A DNA stretch of 64,000 bases from Sphagnum compactum. Taxonomy: Eukaryota > Bryophyta > Sphagnopsida > Sphagnales. Of the stretch, positions 12,181-20,654 are shown one piece after another. The stretch is from assembly GCA_965153455.1 (NCBI GenBank), contig OZ234496.1, forward strand, positions 1,364,001 to 1,428,000, read 5' to 3'. How positions within the stretch are numbered: the stretch's first letter is position 1; every line of letters starts with the position of its first letter. The notes under the pieces were generated by a model. That model was not told where the DNA came from. It saw only the letters and a program-made list of their open reading frames with translations, and did not search any database. The translations under genes were made by a program, and so were the position numbers.

Positions 12181-12450
12181 TCTGTTTGGATGGATGACCG
12201 GACGGATGACGGGATGGATGACGGACGGACGGATGGAGAGCTTCATTTCATCCCAACGGAAAGCTTCATTTCAACCCGACGGAAAGCTTCATTTCATCCC
12301 GAGATGGATGACGGATGGATGGATGGATGGAAAGATTCATTTCATCCCAACGTCTGGATGGAAAGCTTCATTTCATCCCGACGTCTGGATGGAAAGCTTC
12401 ATTTCATCCCGTCGGAAAGCTTTTTTTCATCCCAACGTCCTACAAAAGAA
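12181..12450. repeat. GGAT/GGAC-rich block with 22-31 bp tandem units
   Basis: After a GGATGGATGACCGGACGG-type tract, the unit GGAAAGCTTCATTTCATCCC is repeated about seven times with spacers of 2-11 bp that include GACGTCTGGAT. Three plus-strand frames stay open across it, giving repetitive peptides; this follows from the repeat and does not indicate a gene. Similar GGAT/GGAC tracts adjoin the family end at 13510-13620, 14270-14390, 14990-15080, 15700-15750 and 20080-20200. Confidence 0.8.
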
Positions 12451-12814
12451 ATTGGAACTTTCTCATTCCATTCGACGAATCTCTCTTTTCTATGGACTGT
12501 CATGAGCATAATTCAGCACGCGTGGATACTTGTATGAGGAGATTTGGTAGCTTGATTTTCTTTGAAGAGTGTTGGAGGGTCTTTGTGGGATGGTTTACCT
12601 TAGTTTTCCAATCAGCACTGGATAGTGACAGGGGGTGATTATTTGTCATCCAGTGAGTTCTCTGTATGAAAAGGGACACAGGAACCTACCAGAACTGAAG
12701 CATTGCAGCTAAATCTGTGATGATGCTTATGAGATGTGCACGATGATGATAACTTGCTGATGTAGACAGTAGATGAAAGCTGATTAAACCTCTTTCAAGC
12801 AGTCTGAACCTTTG

Positions 12815-12970
12815 ATCCTCTTCTGATTGTAGGACATGCAAAAAGTGCTAATGGTGAGCCACTTCTGATTGTAGGACATGCAAAAATAGCTCTCAGTGAG
12901 CCTGTTTCCATTGTAGGACATGCCAGAAGTGCTCTGAGTGAGTTTCTTCCAATTGTAGGACATGTGAAGA
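12815..12970. repeat. 42-bp tandem repeat, ~4 copies
   Basis: The unit starts GTAGGACATGCAAAAAGTGC and ends in a TTCTGATT-like stretch. Copies start at about 12830, 12872, 12914 and 12956. Because 42 is a multiple of three, the minus strand stays open and would encode a 14-residue repeat starting MSYN. It lies just beyond the truncated WDR3/UTP12 fragment. Confidence 0.85.
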
Positions 12971-13084
12971 GTGTTCTCAGCAAGCTTTGTGAAAGAATTC
13001 AAGGGAAGCAGTTTTGTTTTTTTCAGGTGATGAAATATAAGACGCTCTTTGTAAGTGTGCATCCCAAGTTCTGAAAATTTTCCT

Positions 13085-13303
13085 AAGCAGAGCAGTGATT
13101 TGAGGGCGGACGCCACCAGAGGACGGGGCTGGTGCTGTGAGAGCGCTCACACATCTCCCCTGCTTCACATTCCACACCAAACATTTCTCCAAAGCTCCCA
13201 CTAACAACAGTTTGCCGGACTTATCGTAGCACACTCGAGCTTGACCTGCAGACACCACTCCGAACGCATCTCCCTCCTCATACCTCAACTACGCCTTCAC
13301 CAT
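13085..13303 (-). pseudogene. Truncated start of WDR3/UTP12 (U3 snoRNP WD40 protein)
   Basis: From the ATG at 13303 the minus strand reads M-V-K-A, then a TAG stop at 13291-13289, then L-R-Y-E and a first WD40 blade (F-G-V-V, Y-D-K-S-G-K-L-L-L, ALEKCLVWNVKQGRC). The MVKA-Y-LRYE start followed by F-G-V and L-x-x-ALE-x-x-x-V-W is characteristic of plant WDR3/UTP12, a WD40 subunit of the small-subunit processome in the nucleolus. The tyrosine codon expected at position 5 is TAG here. Similarity ends after I-T-A-L-L, with no following WD40 blades, and the sequence then runs into the 42-bp minisatellite. A pyrimidine-rich leader (13310-13440) and telo-box AAACCCTAA motifs (13463-13490) precede it, as is usual for ribosome-biogenesis genes, so promoter and leader appear to have been copied too. 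About 940 aa are missing; this is not a functional gene. Confidence 0.75.
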
Positions 13304-13462
13304 TTCTAATACGCTCGGAGACAAAGAGAGAGAGGAAGGAGAGATAGAGAGAGAGAGCTTGCGCTCCTCTCCAAACTTCTCTCGGCTTTCCTTCTTTCCT
13401 TCTTTCTTCTTCTCCTCTTGTCCGCCTCTTCTCTTCCCCTGCACTTCCTGATACTTCACCAA

Positions 13463-13490
13463 ACCCTAACCCTAAACCCTAGACTCTAAA
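13463..13490. promoter_or_regulatory. Telo-box motifs in the captured WDR3/UTP12 leader
   Basis: The motif AAACCCTAACCCTAAACCCT lies about 165 bp upstream of the truncated WDR3/UTP12 ATG. Telo boxes are common near the start of plant ribosomal and ribosome-biogenesis genes, which supports the identity of the fragment. Activity at this location is unknown. Confidence 0.5.
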
Positions 13491-13648
13491 CCCCTCCAAA
13501 CCTCTTAAATAGACGGATGACGGGATGGATGAAATGTTCGTCCGGTTGGATGACGGGACGGATTCAGGGGAGTTTCACGAAGTCTTCGCTATATTTAGCT
13601 ACTGTCCGTCCGGATTAAGGGGAAGCTTCATTGTTCCTTTACTATATA

Positions 13649-14067
13649 CTAGTCTGAGCCCCGTGCATAATGCACAAGTGTGTGTATTTGACGGTACATA
13701 TATATATATATATAAGATAATTTTTCATTTTTCTATTTTATTATTATTATTATAAACAAAAAGAAACACCGAAAACAGAGAACGAAAAAGAAAATGAAAA
13801 GAAAAACACCCCGTCCTCTGTACAGTAAATCTTAGGGGTGCCCCCCCTGGGGCCGGGCAAGTTTGTGCCCCGTGCCTAATGCACAGGTGTGTATTTAAAA
13901 TAAATCAAACATGCACCTAAAATTGCTGGGTCTTTGCCGGTCCCAACCCACCCCATCCGGCTTAAATAGACATCCATCCCCGTCTGGCTTAAATAGACGG
14001 CTGATGGGATGGATGAATTAAAAAATTAAAATTATATATATATATAAGATTATTTTTCATTTTTCTA

Positions 14068-14103
<36 letters not shown>

Positions 14104-15085
14104 AAACACCGAAACATAGAACAAAAAAGAAAATGAAAAGAAAAACACCCCGTCCTCTGTACAGTAAATCTTGGGGGTGCCCCCCTGGGGCCGGGCATGA
14201 GGGGGCGGGGGGGGGGGGGGGTTATTTATTTCTGCCAGGGTTTTCTTCCCTGTATGATGCCATATTCCCTGTATGACGGGACGAATGGAGGAAATGTCCG
14301 TCCGATTGGATGACGGGACGGATGACGGACATGGGAAAGCCACGCCCTCGCTATATTTAGGTACTGTCCGTGGCTACTGTCTGTCCGGATGTGCCCCGTG
14401 CCTAATGCACAGGTGTGTGTTTAAAATAAATCAAACATGCACCTAAAACTGCTGGGTCTTTGCTGGTCCTAACCCACCAAAAAAGAAAAAAGAAAAAGAA
14501 GAAATGGCAGCTCTCGTGACCCCTCTCTCTTTCTCTCCTACCCCCCCCCCTCTGCGCCCACCTTTGGTGGCAACTTCAGCATTGAAAATTCAATATTGAA
14601 TAATTATTTTATTTTTGAATATTCAATGCTTAAAATGGACATTGCACAAATATTATTCTAAAATATTTTATATTATTTTCCCTTTTGTGTTTTGGGGGGG
14701 GGGGAGGAGGGATTGGGGAAAATTTCAACATTTCTGAAAATAATATAATTAGTTCTGAAAATGCAGACAGGAAAACGTCCTGAAGAATTTACCAAAAACA
14801 AAAAAAAACAGAATTCCATTACAGAGAAAAACTTCATATTTAAAGCGGCCTCCTGTCAAGCTTCAAGGACCCCCTCTTTCTCTGTCTGTCTCTCTGGCTC
14901 TCTCTTCTGCGTAACTCTATGTTGTTTGCTGCTTTTTGGAAGAAGAGAGGTCAAAGATACCCTAATTGGCATGCTTCTATTTTTAAACAGACGGATAACG
15001 GGATGCATGAAATGTCCGTCCAACTATTTCGTTCGTCCGGTTGGATGACAAACCGGACGGATTTAGGGAATCCAGGTTCTTATAT
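13649..15085 (-). mobile_element. Helitron-like unit A
   Basis: The minus-strand 3' end is clear: hairpin TTGTGCATTATGCACGGG (about 13660-13679), then GCTCAGA and CTAG (13649-13652), followed by T. The 5' side is inferred at about 15060-15085, where the plus strand has a degraded form of the family end (GGATTTAGGGAATCC, then TTCTTATATAG). Internal hairpin copies occur at 13868-13886 and 14394-14412. Left-hand sequence (13650-14290) is repeated in unit B. No captured gene was recognised in 14450-15000. Confidence 0.5.
13650..14290. repeat. ~630-bp segmental duplication, copy 1 (copy 2 at 15090-15715)
   Basis: Both copies have the same order: hairpin and GTATTTGACGGTACATATAT, a TTATTATTATT run, AAGAAACACCGAAAACAGAG, CCCCGTCCTCTGTACAGTAA, a GGGGTGCCCC block, a second hairpin, AAATAAATCAAACATGCACC, AAATAGACGGCTGATGGGAT, then a second half-copy of the same module and a GGGGGCGGGG tract. 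A fifth partial copy of the TTATTATT-CCCCGTCCTCTG module is at 17287-17375. Confidence 0.9.
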
Positions 15086-15089
15086 AGTT

Positions 15090-15715
15090 TGAGCCCTGTG
15101 CATAATGCACAGGTGTGTGTATTTGACGGTACATATATATATCTATAAGATAATTTTTCATTTTTCTATTTATTATTATTATTATAAACAAAAAGAAACA
15201 CTGAAAACAGAGAACGAAAAAGAAAATGAAAAGAAAAACACCCCGTCCTCTGTACAGTAAATCTTAGGGGTGCCCCCCCTGGGGCCGGGCAAGTTTGTGC
15301 CCCGTGCCTAATGCACAAGTGTGTTTAAAATAAATCAAACATGCACCTAAAACTGCTGGGTCTTTGCCGGTCCTAACCCACCCCATCCGGCTTAAATAGA
15401 CATCCATCCCCGTCCGGCTTAAATAGACGGCTGATGGGATGGATGAATTAAAAATTAAAACTTTATATATATATAAGATTTTTTTCATTTTTCATTTTAT
15501 TATTATTATTATAAACAAAAAAAAACACCGAAAACAGAGAACGAAAAAAAAAATGAAAAGAAAAAGACCACGTCCTCTGTACAGTAAATCTTAAGGGTGC
15601 CCCCCCTGGGGCCGGGCATGAGGGGGCGGGGGGGGGTTATTTATTTCTGCCAGGGTTTTCTTCCCTGTATGATGCCATCTTCCCTGCCATCTTCCCTGTA
15701 TGACGGGACGGATGG
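15090..15715. repeat. ~630-bp segmental duplication, copy 2
   Basis: Collinear with 13650-14290, as described there, with small insertions and deletions in the AT and G runs. It sits at the 3' side of unit B as copy 1 does in unit A, so it may be the shared family tail rather than an independent duplication. Confidence 0.85.
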
Positions 15716-15999
15716 ATGGACGGGTCGAATGGATGGAGGAAATGTCTGTCCGGTCCTGCGGAGTCTAATCTGCGGGTAGTTGGGAGCTCCTCCAGCGCCA
15801 GCCAACGCCACGTCATGAGAAGCTGGTGATGTGTTGCTCTTTGCGGCTAGCTAGCATGCAACTGCTGATCATATGCTGATTTCAATTTAGAAACATGGGT
15901 TGCAATGATTAAATCCACAAAGGGTTCCAAGCTGCAGATGAAGAGTAGCTGAGCACAGAATTTCTATAATTTACCCATCATAATTGCGACCGGACAGAT

Positions 16000-16245
16000 G
16001 GACAGACGGATTTTAAACTGATTTTGCTGTATTTTAGAGGTCAGTAGAGTAAGAAGGAAAACAATCTTCAAACAATCTGCTTCGATGATGCGGGTGTGAA
16101 ATTTAAAATCATTTCTTCTTACTCTGATCTTGAAGGACCCTTGTACACCCATCTTGATTCGATCGAAGTCTAAGTTCACTGCTCGAAGAAAATGGTCTGC
16201 AGGATTCTTGAGCTTTGGACATGGGAAGCCTGAAGCTGCAAAATG
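16000..16245 (-). pseudogene. Captured ABCG half-transporter exon, copy 1
   Basis: A splice acceptor (TTTTGGTTGCAG) at 16246-16247 precedes an exon reading H-F-A-A-S, then GFPCPKLKNPADHFLRAVN, LDFDRIKMGVQGSFKIR, and a stretch including RIIEADCLKIVF. The G-F-P-C-P...NP-x-DHFLR...N-x-DFD core, with a following T-x-x-A-E-A-like helix, matches the linker after the nucleotide-binding domain of plant ABCG (WBC) half-transporters, which export lipids and other hydrophobic compounds at the plasma membrane. Only this exon is present: no Walker motifs and no membrane domain. The frame runs on to a stop at about 15964. I infer that a transposable element captured it. Confidence 0.7.
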
Positions 16246-16960
16246 CTGCAACCAAAAGAAGAAGACACACATACACACAGAAATCATAAAAAGAAAACCA
16301 TAAGGAAGGAAAAAATCATCCTCTAACTACTGCGGAAAAAGAAAAAAAATAAATCCCAGAAATCTCAGAAAGTCTCTTGCTACTGCAAAGTGTTCTCTTG
16401 CTGCTGCAAAGAAGGTCTCTTGTTGCTGTAAAGAATTCTCTGGGTGCTGCAAAGAATTCTCTTGTTGCAGCAAAGCAAGTCTCTTGTTGCTGCAAAGAAA
16501 TCTTAGAAATCTCTTGCTGTTGCAAAGAAAGCCTCTTGTTGTTGCAAAGGACCCTTGTACACCCATCTTGACTCGATCGAAGTCTAAGTTCACTGCTCGA
16601 AGAAAATGGTCTACAGGATTCTTGAGCTTTGGACATGGGAAGCTTGAAGCTGCAAAATGCTGCAACCAAAAGAAGAAGACACACAGATACGCAGAAATCA
16701 TAAAAAGAAAACCATAAGGAAGGAAAAATCATCCTCTAACTACTGCGGAAAAAGAAAAAAAACAAATCCCAGAAATCTCAGAAAGTCTCTTGCTACTGTA
16801 AAGTGTTCTCTTGCTGCTGCAAAGAAGGTCTCTTGTTGCTGCAAAGAATTCTCTGGGTGCTGCAAAGAATTCTCTTGTTGCAGCAAAGCAAGTCTCTTGC
16901 TGCTGCAAAGAAATCTTAGAAATCTCTTGCTGTTGCAAAGAAAGCCTCTTGTTGCTACAA
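16134..16960. repeat. Tandem duplication, 414-bp period
   Basis: The block starting GACCCTTGTACACCCATCTTG (about 16136) recurs at about 16550. It carries the ABCG exon part, GAAATCATAAAAAGAAAACC, a CTCTAACTACTGCGG segment and the start of the TGCTGCAAAG minisatellite. Copies differ by scattered substitutions. The left junction shows the shared bases AAGGACCC, suggesting a short-homology join. Confidence 0.9.
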
Positions 16961-17290
16961 AGAATTCTCTTGTTACTGCAAACAAAATTTCTTGCTGCTG
17001 CAAACAAAGTCTCTTGCTACTGCAAACAAAGCCTCTTGCTGCTGCAAAGAAATCTCAGAAATCTCTTGCTGCTGCAAAAGAAGTCTCTTGTTGCTGCAAA
17101 CAAAATTTCTTGCTGTTGTAAACAAAGTCTTTTGCTGCTGCAAACAAATTCTTTTGCAACTGCAAAAAATGCATCTACCTGCTGCAAAGAATTCTCTGGG
17201 TGCTGCAAAGAATTATCTTGTTGCTGAAAAGAAATCTCGAAAACTTCTTGCCGAAGCAAAGACAACGTCTCTTGTTGCTGCTGCAAAGAG
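16375..17290. repeat. TGCTGCAAAG minisatellite, ~21-27 bp units
   Basis: The core TCTCTTGCTGCTGCAAAGAA varies (TTGTTGCTGCAAAG, TGGGTGCTGCAAAG, TTGCTACTGCAAAC) and is repeated about 30 times, interrupted at 16550-16780 by the second copy of the 414-bp block. Frames remain open on both strands through most of it, which explains the many overlapping repetitive reading frames; none is called as a gene. Confidence 0.9.
16548..16659 (-). pseudogene. Captured ABCG exon fragment, copy 2
   Basis: This repeats the start of the exon at 16245 with a few substitutions (FAASSFPCPKLKNPVDHFLR, then LDFDRVKMGVQGS) and the same splice acceptor at 16660-16661. It is cut at the 414-bp duplication junction and runs directly into the TGCTGCAAAG minisatellite. 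Confidence 0.7.
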
Positions 17291-17414
17291 ATTATTATAA
17301 ACAAAAAGAAACACCGAAAACAGAGAACGAAAAAGAAAATGAAAAGAAAAAGACCCCGTCCTCTGTACAGTAATTCTTGAGGCCGGACGGATTTAGGGGA
17401 AGCTTCATTCGCAC

Positions 17415-17497
17415 GGCTTCAGGGGAAGCTTCATTGTTCCTTTACTATAGATAATAATTATATATAGTAAATGAACAATGAAGCTTCCCCTGAAGCC
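17415..17497. repeat. 35-bp inverted repeat with 13-bp spacer (head-to-head junction)
   Basis: The left arm 17415-17449 (GGCTTCAGGGGAAGC ... CCTTTACTATA) and right arm 17463-17497 (TATAGTAAATGAACAATG ... CCTGAAGCC) are reverse complements with one mismatch. The arms match the presumed 5' end of the Helitron-like family found at 13620-13648 and 20047-20075, so this is read as two 5' ends facing away from each other. Confidence 0.85.
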
Positions 17498-17894
17498 GGA
17501 CGGACAGTCGCCTTTTTGACCTTCCTTACTATTCTATTCACAAAGAGAACAGACACACGTGCAGGCGTGCACGCAAGAGAGCAGATTATCAAGAAAGACG
17601 GCGAGCGAGACAGTAAGGATGGCAATTTCGGCTATTTAGATTCTCAAAGAAAACAGACAGACGTGCATGCACGCACACACACACACACAAAAACACAGAT
17701 TGAAAAGGTCGCGAGAGGTTGTCGTCTGTTGCATCTGTGGCACACGTCTGATAGGGTAGTGTGTACAAGTGTGGTGGGATGGTGCACTTGATGATGCAAC
17801 CCTGCACTTACACTTTGTAGAAGCTATATATTCAGAGGAACTTGCACATGGTTTTCGCAACGCCAACCTGAGATCTTACTGTTTTGCAGACCCC

Positions 17895-18270
17895 ATGTTG
17901 CAAGCAGCAGCAACAGCAACTTCTGCACGTCCGCACGCCAACCTGAGATCTTAGTGTTCCGGTACTTTCACAACCTTTCTCTATGATGCCGTTGGTGTGA
18001 GCTTTTGGTACAACTTTGTTGCGATGCATGGCTGCTTTTAATTATTTCACGTTTTTTTGTTTTCTTTTTATTTTGTTGTCATCATCGTCGCCTACAGATT
18101 ACAGAATCAGGTTCGTCGATGTAATTTTCGGGATTCACGACAACTATCGATCGACTCTCTCGACCCATCATTGTCTCCGCGTGGATCCATCGACGGATCT
18201 TGGCCTGCAAGGTCCTGTGTTGCAAGCAGCAGCAATAGCAACTTCTGCACGTCCGCACGCCAACCTGATA
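17895..18270 (+). repeat. Duplicated 50-bp exon-like segment
   Basis: Copies at about 17895-17947 and 18221-18270 share GTTGCAAGCAGCAGCAAYAG and ACTTCTGCACGTCCGCACGC. In frame they would read L-Q-A-A-A-x-A-T-S-A-R-P-H-A-N-L. The first copy follows a good acceptor (TGTTTTGCAG). The source gene is unknown. Confidence 0.7.
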
Positions 18271-18370
18271 AGTCGATTCTCATCTTTATGCAGTAGATGT
18301 GTGGTTGTTCATACCTTTTACGGAGAAGCATGTGTTATTAATCTATGTTCGGGATGCTTCTGTTTTGCAG

Positions 18371-18765
18371 TGTGACAGGTGTGGTGACATTGTAGACAGA
18401 TCATGGACCCAGGAGCTTTCAAATGATCACTGCCATCTTCCCTTCATTTTCACAAGTATGCTATTCTGGCCTGGGGATGAGGTTCCGGATCCTGGACCTA
18501 TGGTTCCTTTTGCAAGCTGGATGTTGAGGGCAAACTTTGATCTACCCGCTGCTGCTGCTGCAGCAACTGGATAATTATTCTTACGTCGACAAGTTAATGA
18601 GTAGTTTACTTGTGGCTTTGCAGTGTGTTCAAATGTCGATCCATTTGATCCTAGTGCAGATTCATCATGTGATCCTGCAGTAGTACCCTTTGAAAGAGTT
18701 CCAAGAGATGTTACGGTTGCTGCCGCTGCAGCAGCAGCTTCCAACTTCTTGGTAGCTATCCTATA
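18371..18765 (+). other. Exon-like fragments of an unidentified gene
   Basis: After the acceptor TGTTTTGCAG at 18361-18370 the frame reads C-D-R-C-G-D-I-V-D-R-S-W-T-Q-E and later FWPGDEVPDPGPMVPF, ending in an alanine run at 18548-18570. After a second acceptor (GGCTTTGCAG, about 18624) it reads C-S-N-V-D-P-F-D-P, then VVPFERVPRDV and another alanine run. Both frames stop soon after. They look like two exons of one gene captured together, but I cannot name it, and triplet GCT/GCA runs may be inflating the impression. Confidence 0.35.
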
Positions 18766-18771
18766 GTTTAC

Positions 18772-19710
18772 CTCCCCATGATCGATAGCAGGTGGGGTGA
18801 TGATCGCTAATTTTTGTCACCGGACTCAATGCTTCAGACCCAGTTTCTGTCTCATGATGCATGTTTTCTCTATTTGTTGGATCACTTTTAAAACAAACAA
18901 TCTTTTCTTCCAATTCTCTTCTGCAGGCTTGCTCTCCTTCCAGTGCAGCTTTTGCTGACTCCAGCTCTTGCTGCAACTGCATTACAAACTGACCTCCTTC
19001 CTCAAGAGTTTATGTATTTATTTGAGTTGAATAGTTGCCCTTCTGTTGCAATTTTGTGCATGCTTCAGCAATATCCAGAGCCTCCTTTGTCCACTGAAGC
19101 ATGTGCACAGTGCACACCACATAAGCAACACAAACCATGATAAAATGTCCTCATCAGCAATGATAAATACCTGTAAACTAAAACATAGGGCATACATGAG
19201 AAGCAAAGAAAGAGGATAGGATAAAGATCTAGACCACTCCAAAGCATATCAACTCACAGATAGGTTCAATAGTAGAAAATCTTTGAGACACAAGATCATT
19301 AGGACCAATTCCCTCAACTGGATGCTGTTGTCAAGGTTCACACTGGGGGATATTCTACCCTGTAGCAAAACATGCCACCTAATGAATATCAAAATAGAGA
19401 AATGGAGAATCCAAGATTCCCTACCTGAAGCTCGGTTTGAAGATTGCTTAATTCCTGTAAAGCTTCCCTCAGCTGCTGATCTAGCAGGATGTTTTTACTC
19501 GCTTCTCCCTTTATGGTCTCCTCACTCTGCTAACAAGGAAAACTAACATTATTCCAAGCCACAAACAGACACAACACACATTGAAGAAAAGAACATACAA
19601 GGTTGTAGACAAGGATTCAGAACCTTCTTTAGCTAAGTTTTTAACTCTGCTATGAACTGCAGATGTTGTGCATGAACCAGCTCCAGATAATCAACTTCGA
19701 GTGCTTTTGT
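18772..19710 (-). pseudogene. Decayed multi-exon coiled-coil gene fragment (possibly kinesin tail)
   Basis: Exon-like blocks on the minus strand: 19710-19624 (acceptor TGTTCTTCAG; T-K-A-L-E-V-D-Y-L-E-L-V-H-A-Q...K-T-stop-L-K-K), 19526-19425 (acceptor TTAGCAG, donor CAG|GTAGGG; 34 codons, all coiled coil, ending L-S-N-L-Q-T-E-L-Q), a weaker block near 19324-19258, and 19093-18772 (acceptor GCTTCAG; W-T-K-E-A-L-D-I-A-E-A then an in-frame TAA, then MQLQQELESAKAALEGEQA). Two blocks carry in-frame stops, so the copy is dead. Heptad-rich sequence and small exons suit the tail of a plant kinesin, but that is only my best guess; any long coiled-coil protein is possible. Confidence 0.5.
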
Positions 19711-20042
19711 CTGAAGAACAGAGCAGACACCTCAGTTCGAATTTTTTAAGTCACTACAAAGTTCATTCTAATTTTTTTAATCACCAAAAATTGGAGAAAA
19801 AATTCCATTTTTAAAAAAAAAATAGCCAGATTCTATACTATACATGGTTCAAGTAGGTATTAAACAATAGGATATTTTTTTCCTTTTCATTTTTCTTCAA
19901 TAGCCAAATTTGGCTAAATTATCTTACTAGATTTTTTATTTAAAATAAACAAAGTAACTGCGACACCAATATCATTGAGCATCATTTTGTAATATGTACC
20001 GTCAAATACACACCTGTGCATTATGCACGGGGCTCAACCTAG

Positions 20043-20540
20043 TGGAATAGTAAAGGAAGACAGAAGCTTCCCCTTAATCCGTCCCGTCACCCATCTCGTC
20101 ATCCAACCGGACGGACATTTCATCCATCCCGTCATCCGTCTATTTAAGCCGGATGGACATTTCATGCATCCCGTTCATCCATCCAGTCACTGGATTGATT
20201 GCCACTACTTTCACGTCAGAACCACATTCTTCAAGTCAGGAGGAGCAAACTCTCAACACAGAAAGCTTTGGGCAGTTGTTATCTTCAAGCCAGGCCCAGT
20301 GGCAGAGGACATAGAGTGGAGCTTTAGGGTTAAGGGTTTAGGGTATACTCGGCAGCAGATTTGAACCCAAGACCTGTGTGGTACCAAAACCAAGGGCCAT
20401 AGACTAAACCATCATCAGCCCCCTAAAGGACGTCGGGATGAAATGAAGCTTTCCATCCATCCATCCATCCATCTGTCATCCATCCTGTCCCGTCATCCCG
20501 TCATCCATCCATCCGTCATCCATTTCGTATATATATGTAT
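20043..20540 (+). mobile_element. Further Helitron-like 5' end and SINE-like insert
   Basis: Immediately after the CTAG of unit C the plus strand reads another family 5' end (AATAGTAAAGGAAGACAGAA, then GCTTCCCC) and a CATCC/CGTCC-rich tract to 20200, implying a head-to-tail neighbour. No matching 3' hairpin follows, so the unit is truncated. A tRNA-like segment (20330-20415, minus strand) and a CCAT/CCGT simple-repeat block (20450-20525) lie within. Confidence 0.45.
20330..20420 (-). repeat. tRNA-derived SINE head
   Basis: On the minus strand a B-box (GTTCAAATC, 20366-20358) matches the RNA polymerase III consensus. About 45 bp upstream, TGGTTTAGTCTATGG (20411-20397) resembles an A-box with an expanded D-loop. 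The spacing is right for a tRNA-derived promoter; the downstream sequence is not tRNA-like, so a SINE is more likely than a tRNA gene. Confidence 0.4.
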
Positions 20541-20654
20541 GTTGTAAGGACACATTTGTCATGGTTTTGTATCAAGCTTAAGCAAAATTTGGTGAATCGC
20601 CATGTTCAAGAACAAAAGTAGCAAACAATCTTTCAGCTCCCAACCACCGATCAA

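Larger units (their letters stand above)
10750..13648 (-). mobile_element. Helitron-like unit E carrying a WDR3/UTP12 fragment
   Basis: The left edge is a Helitron-type 3' end read on the minus strand: hairpin CCTGTGCATTAGGCACGGGG (10758-10777), then TTCAGACTATAG. A second hairpin copy lies at 11350-11366. The right edge at about 13620-13648 is the family's other end (minus strand TATAGTAAAGGAACAATGAA), directly abutting the CTAG of the next unit. Inside are a 57-bp minisatellite (11010-11345), a T-rich tract containing a diverged ~400-bp duplication (11390-12180), a GGAT/GGAC-rich tandem block, a 42-bp minisatellite and a captured host-gene start (13085-13303). The terminal CTRR is imperfect here (CTAT), so the exact end is inferred from neighbouring copies. 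Confidence 0.5.
15086..17451 (-). mobile_element. Helitron-like unit B carrying an ABCG exon
   Basis: On the minus strand the 5' end would be TC followed by TATAGTAAAGGAACAATG at 17451, preceded by A (the usual A|TC context). The 3' end would be the hairpin CCTGTGCATTATGCACAGGG at about 15095-15114, then CTCAAACTATA at 15086; the terminal CTRR is mutated. The cargo is an ABCG transporter exon, part of which is duplicated, together with a TGCTGCAAAG minisatellite. Confidence 0.5.
17461..20042 (+). mobile_element. Helitron-like unit C carrying coiled-coil gene exons
   Basis: The left end is the right arm of the inverted repeat (TATAGTAAATGAACAATG). The right end is a well-formed Helitron-type 3' terminus: hairpin CCTGTGCATTATGCACGGGG (20013-20032), then CTCAAC and CTAG (20039-20042), followed by T. 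The 2.6-kb interior holds a CA run, a duplicated 50-bp exon-like segment (17895-17947 and 18221-18270), exon-like sequence at 18370-18770, and decayed coiled-coil exons on the opposite strand. The 5' TC is not conserved at this copy. Confidence 0.55.

Noticed and set aside
12115-12638. Overlapping plus-strand frames encoding Phe/His-rich repetitive peptides
   Set aside because: They are produced by the GGAT/CATTTCATCCC tandem block; all three frames are open, which is a repeat effect.
14065-14343. 92-codon minus-strand frame with Pro and Ile runs
   Set aside because: It translates homopolymer C and ATT microsatellite tracts; no protein character.
16316-17304. Long frames on both strands over the TGCTGCAAAG array
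   Set aside because: The repeat lacks stops in several frames at once; apart from the ABCG exon portion there is no protein signal.
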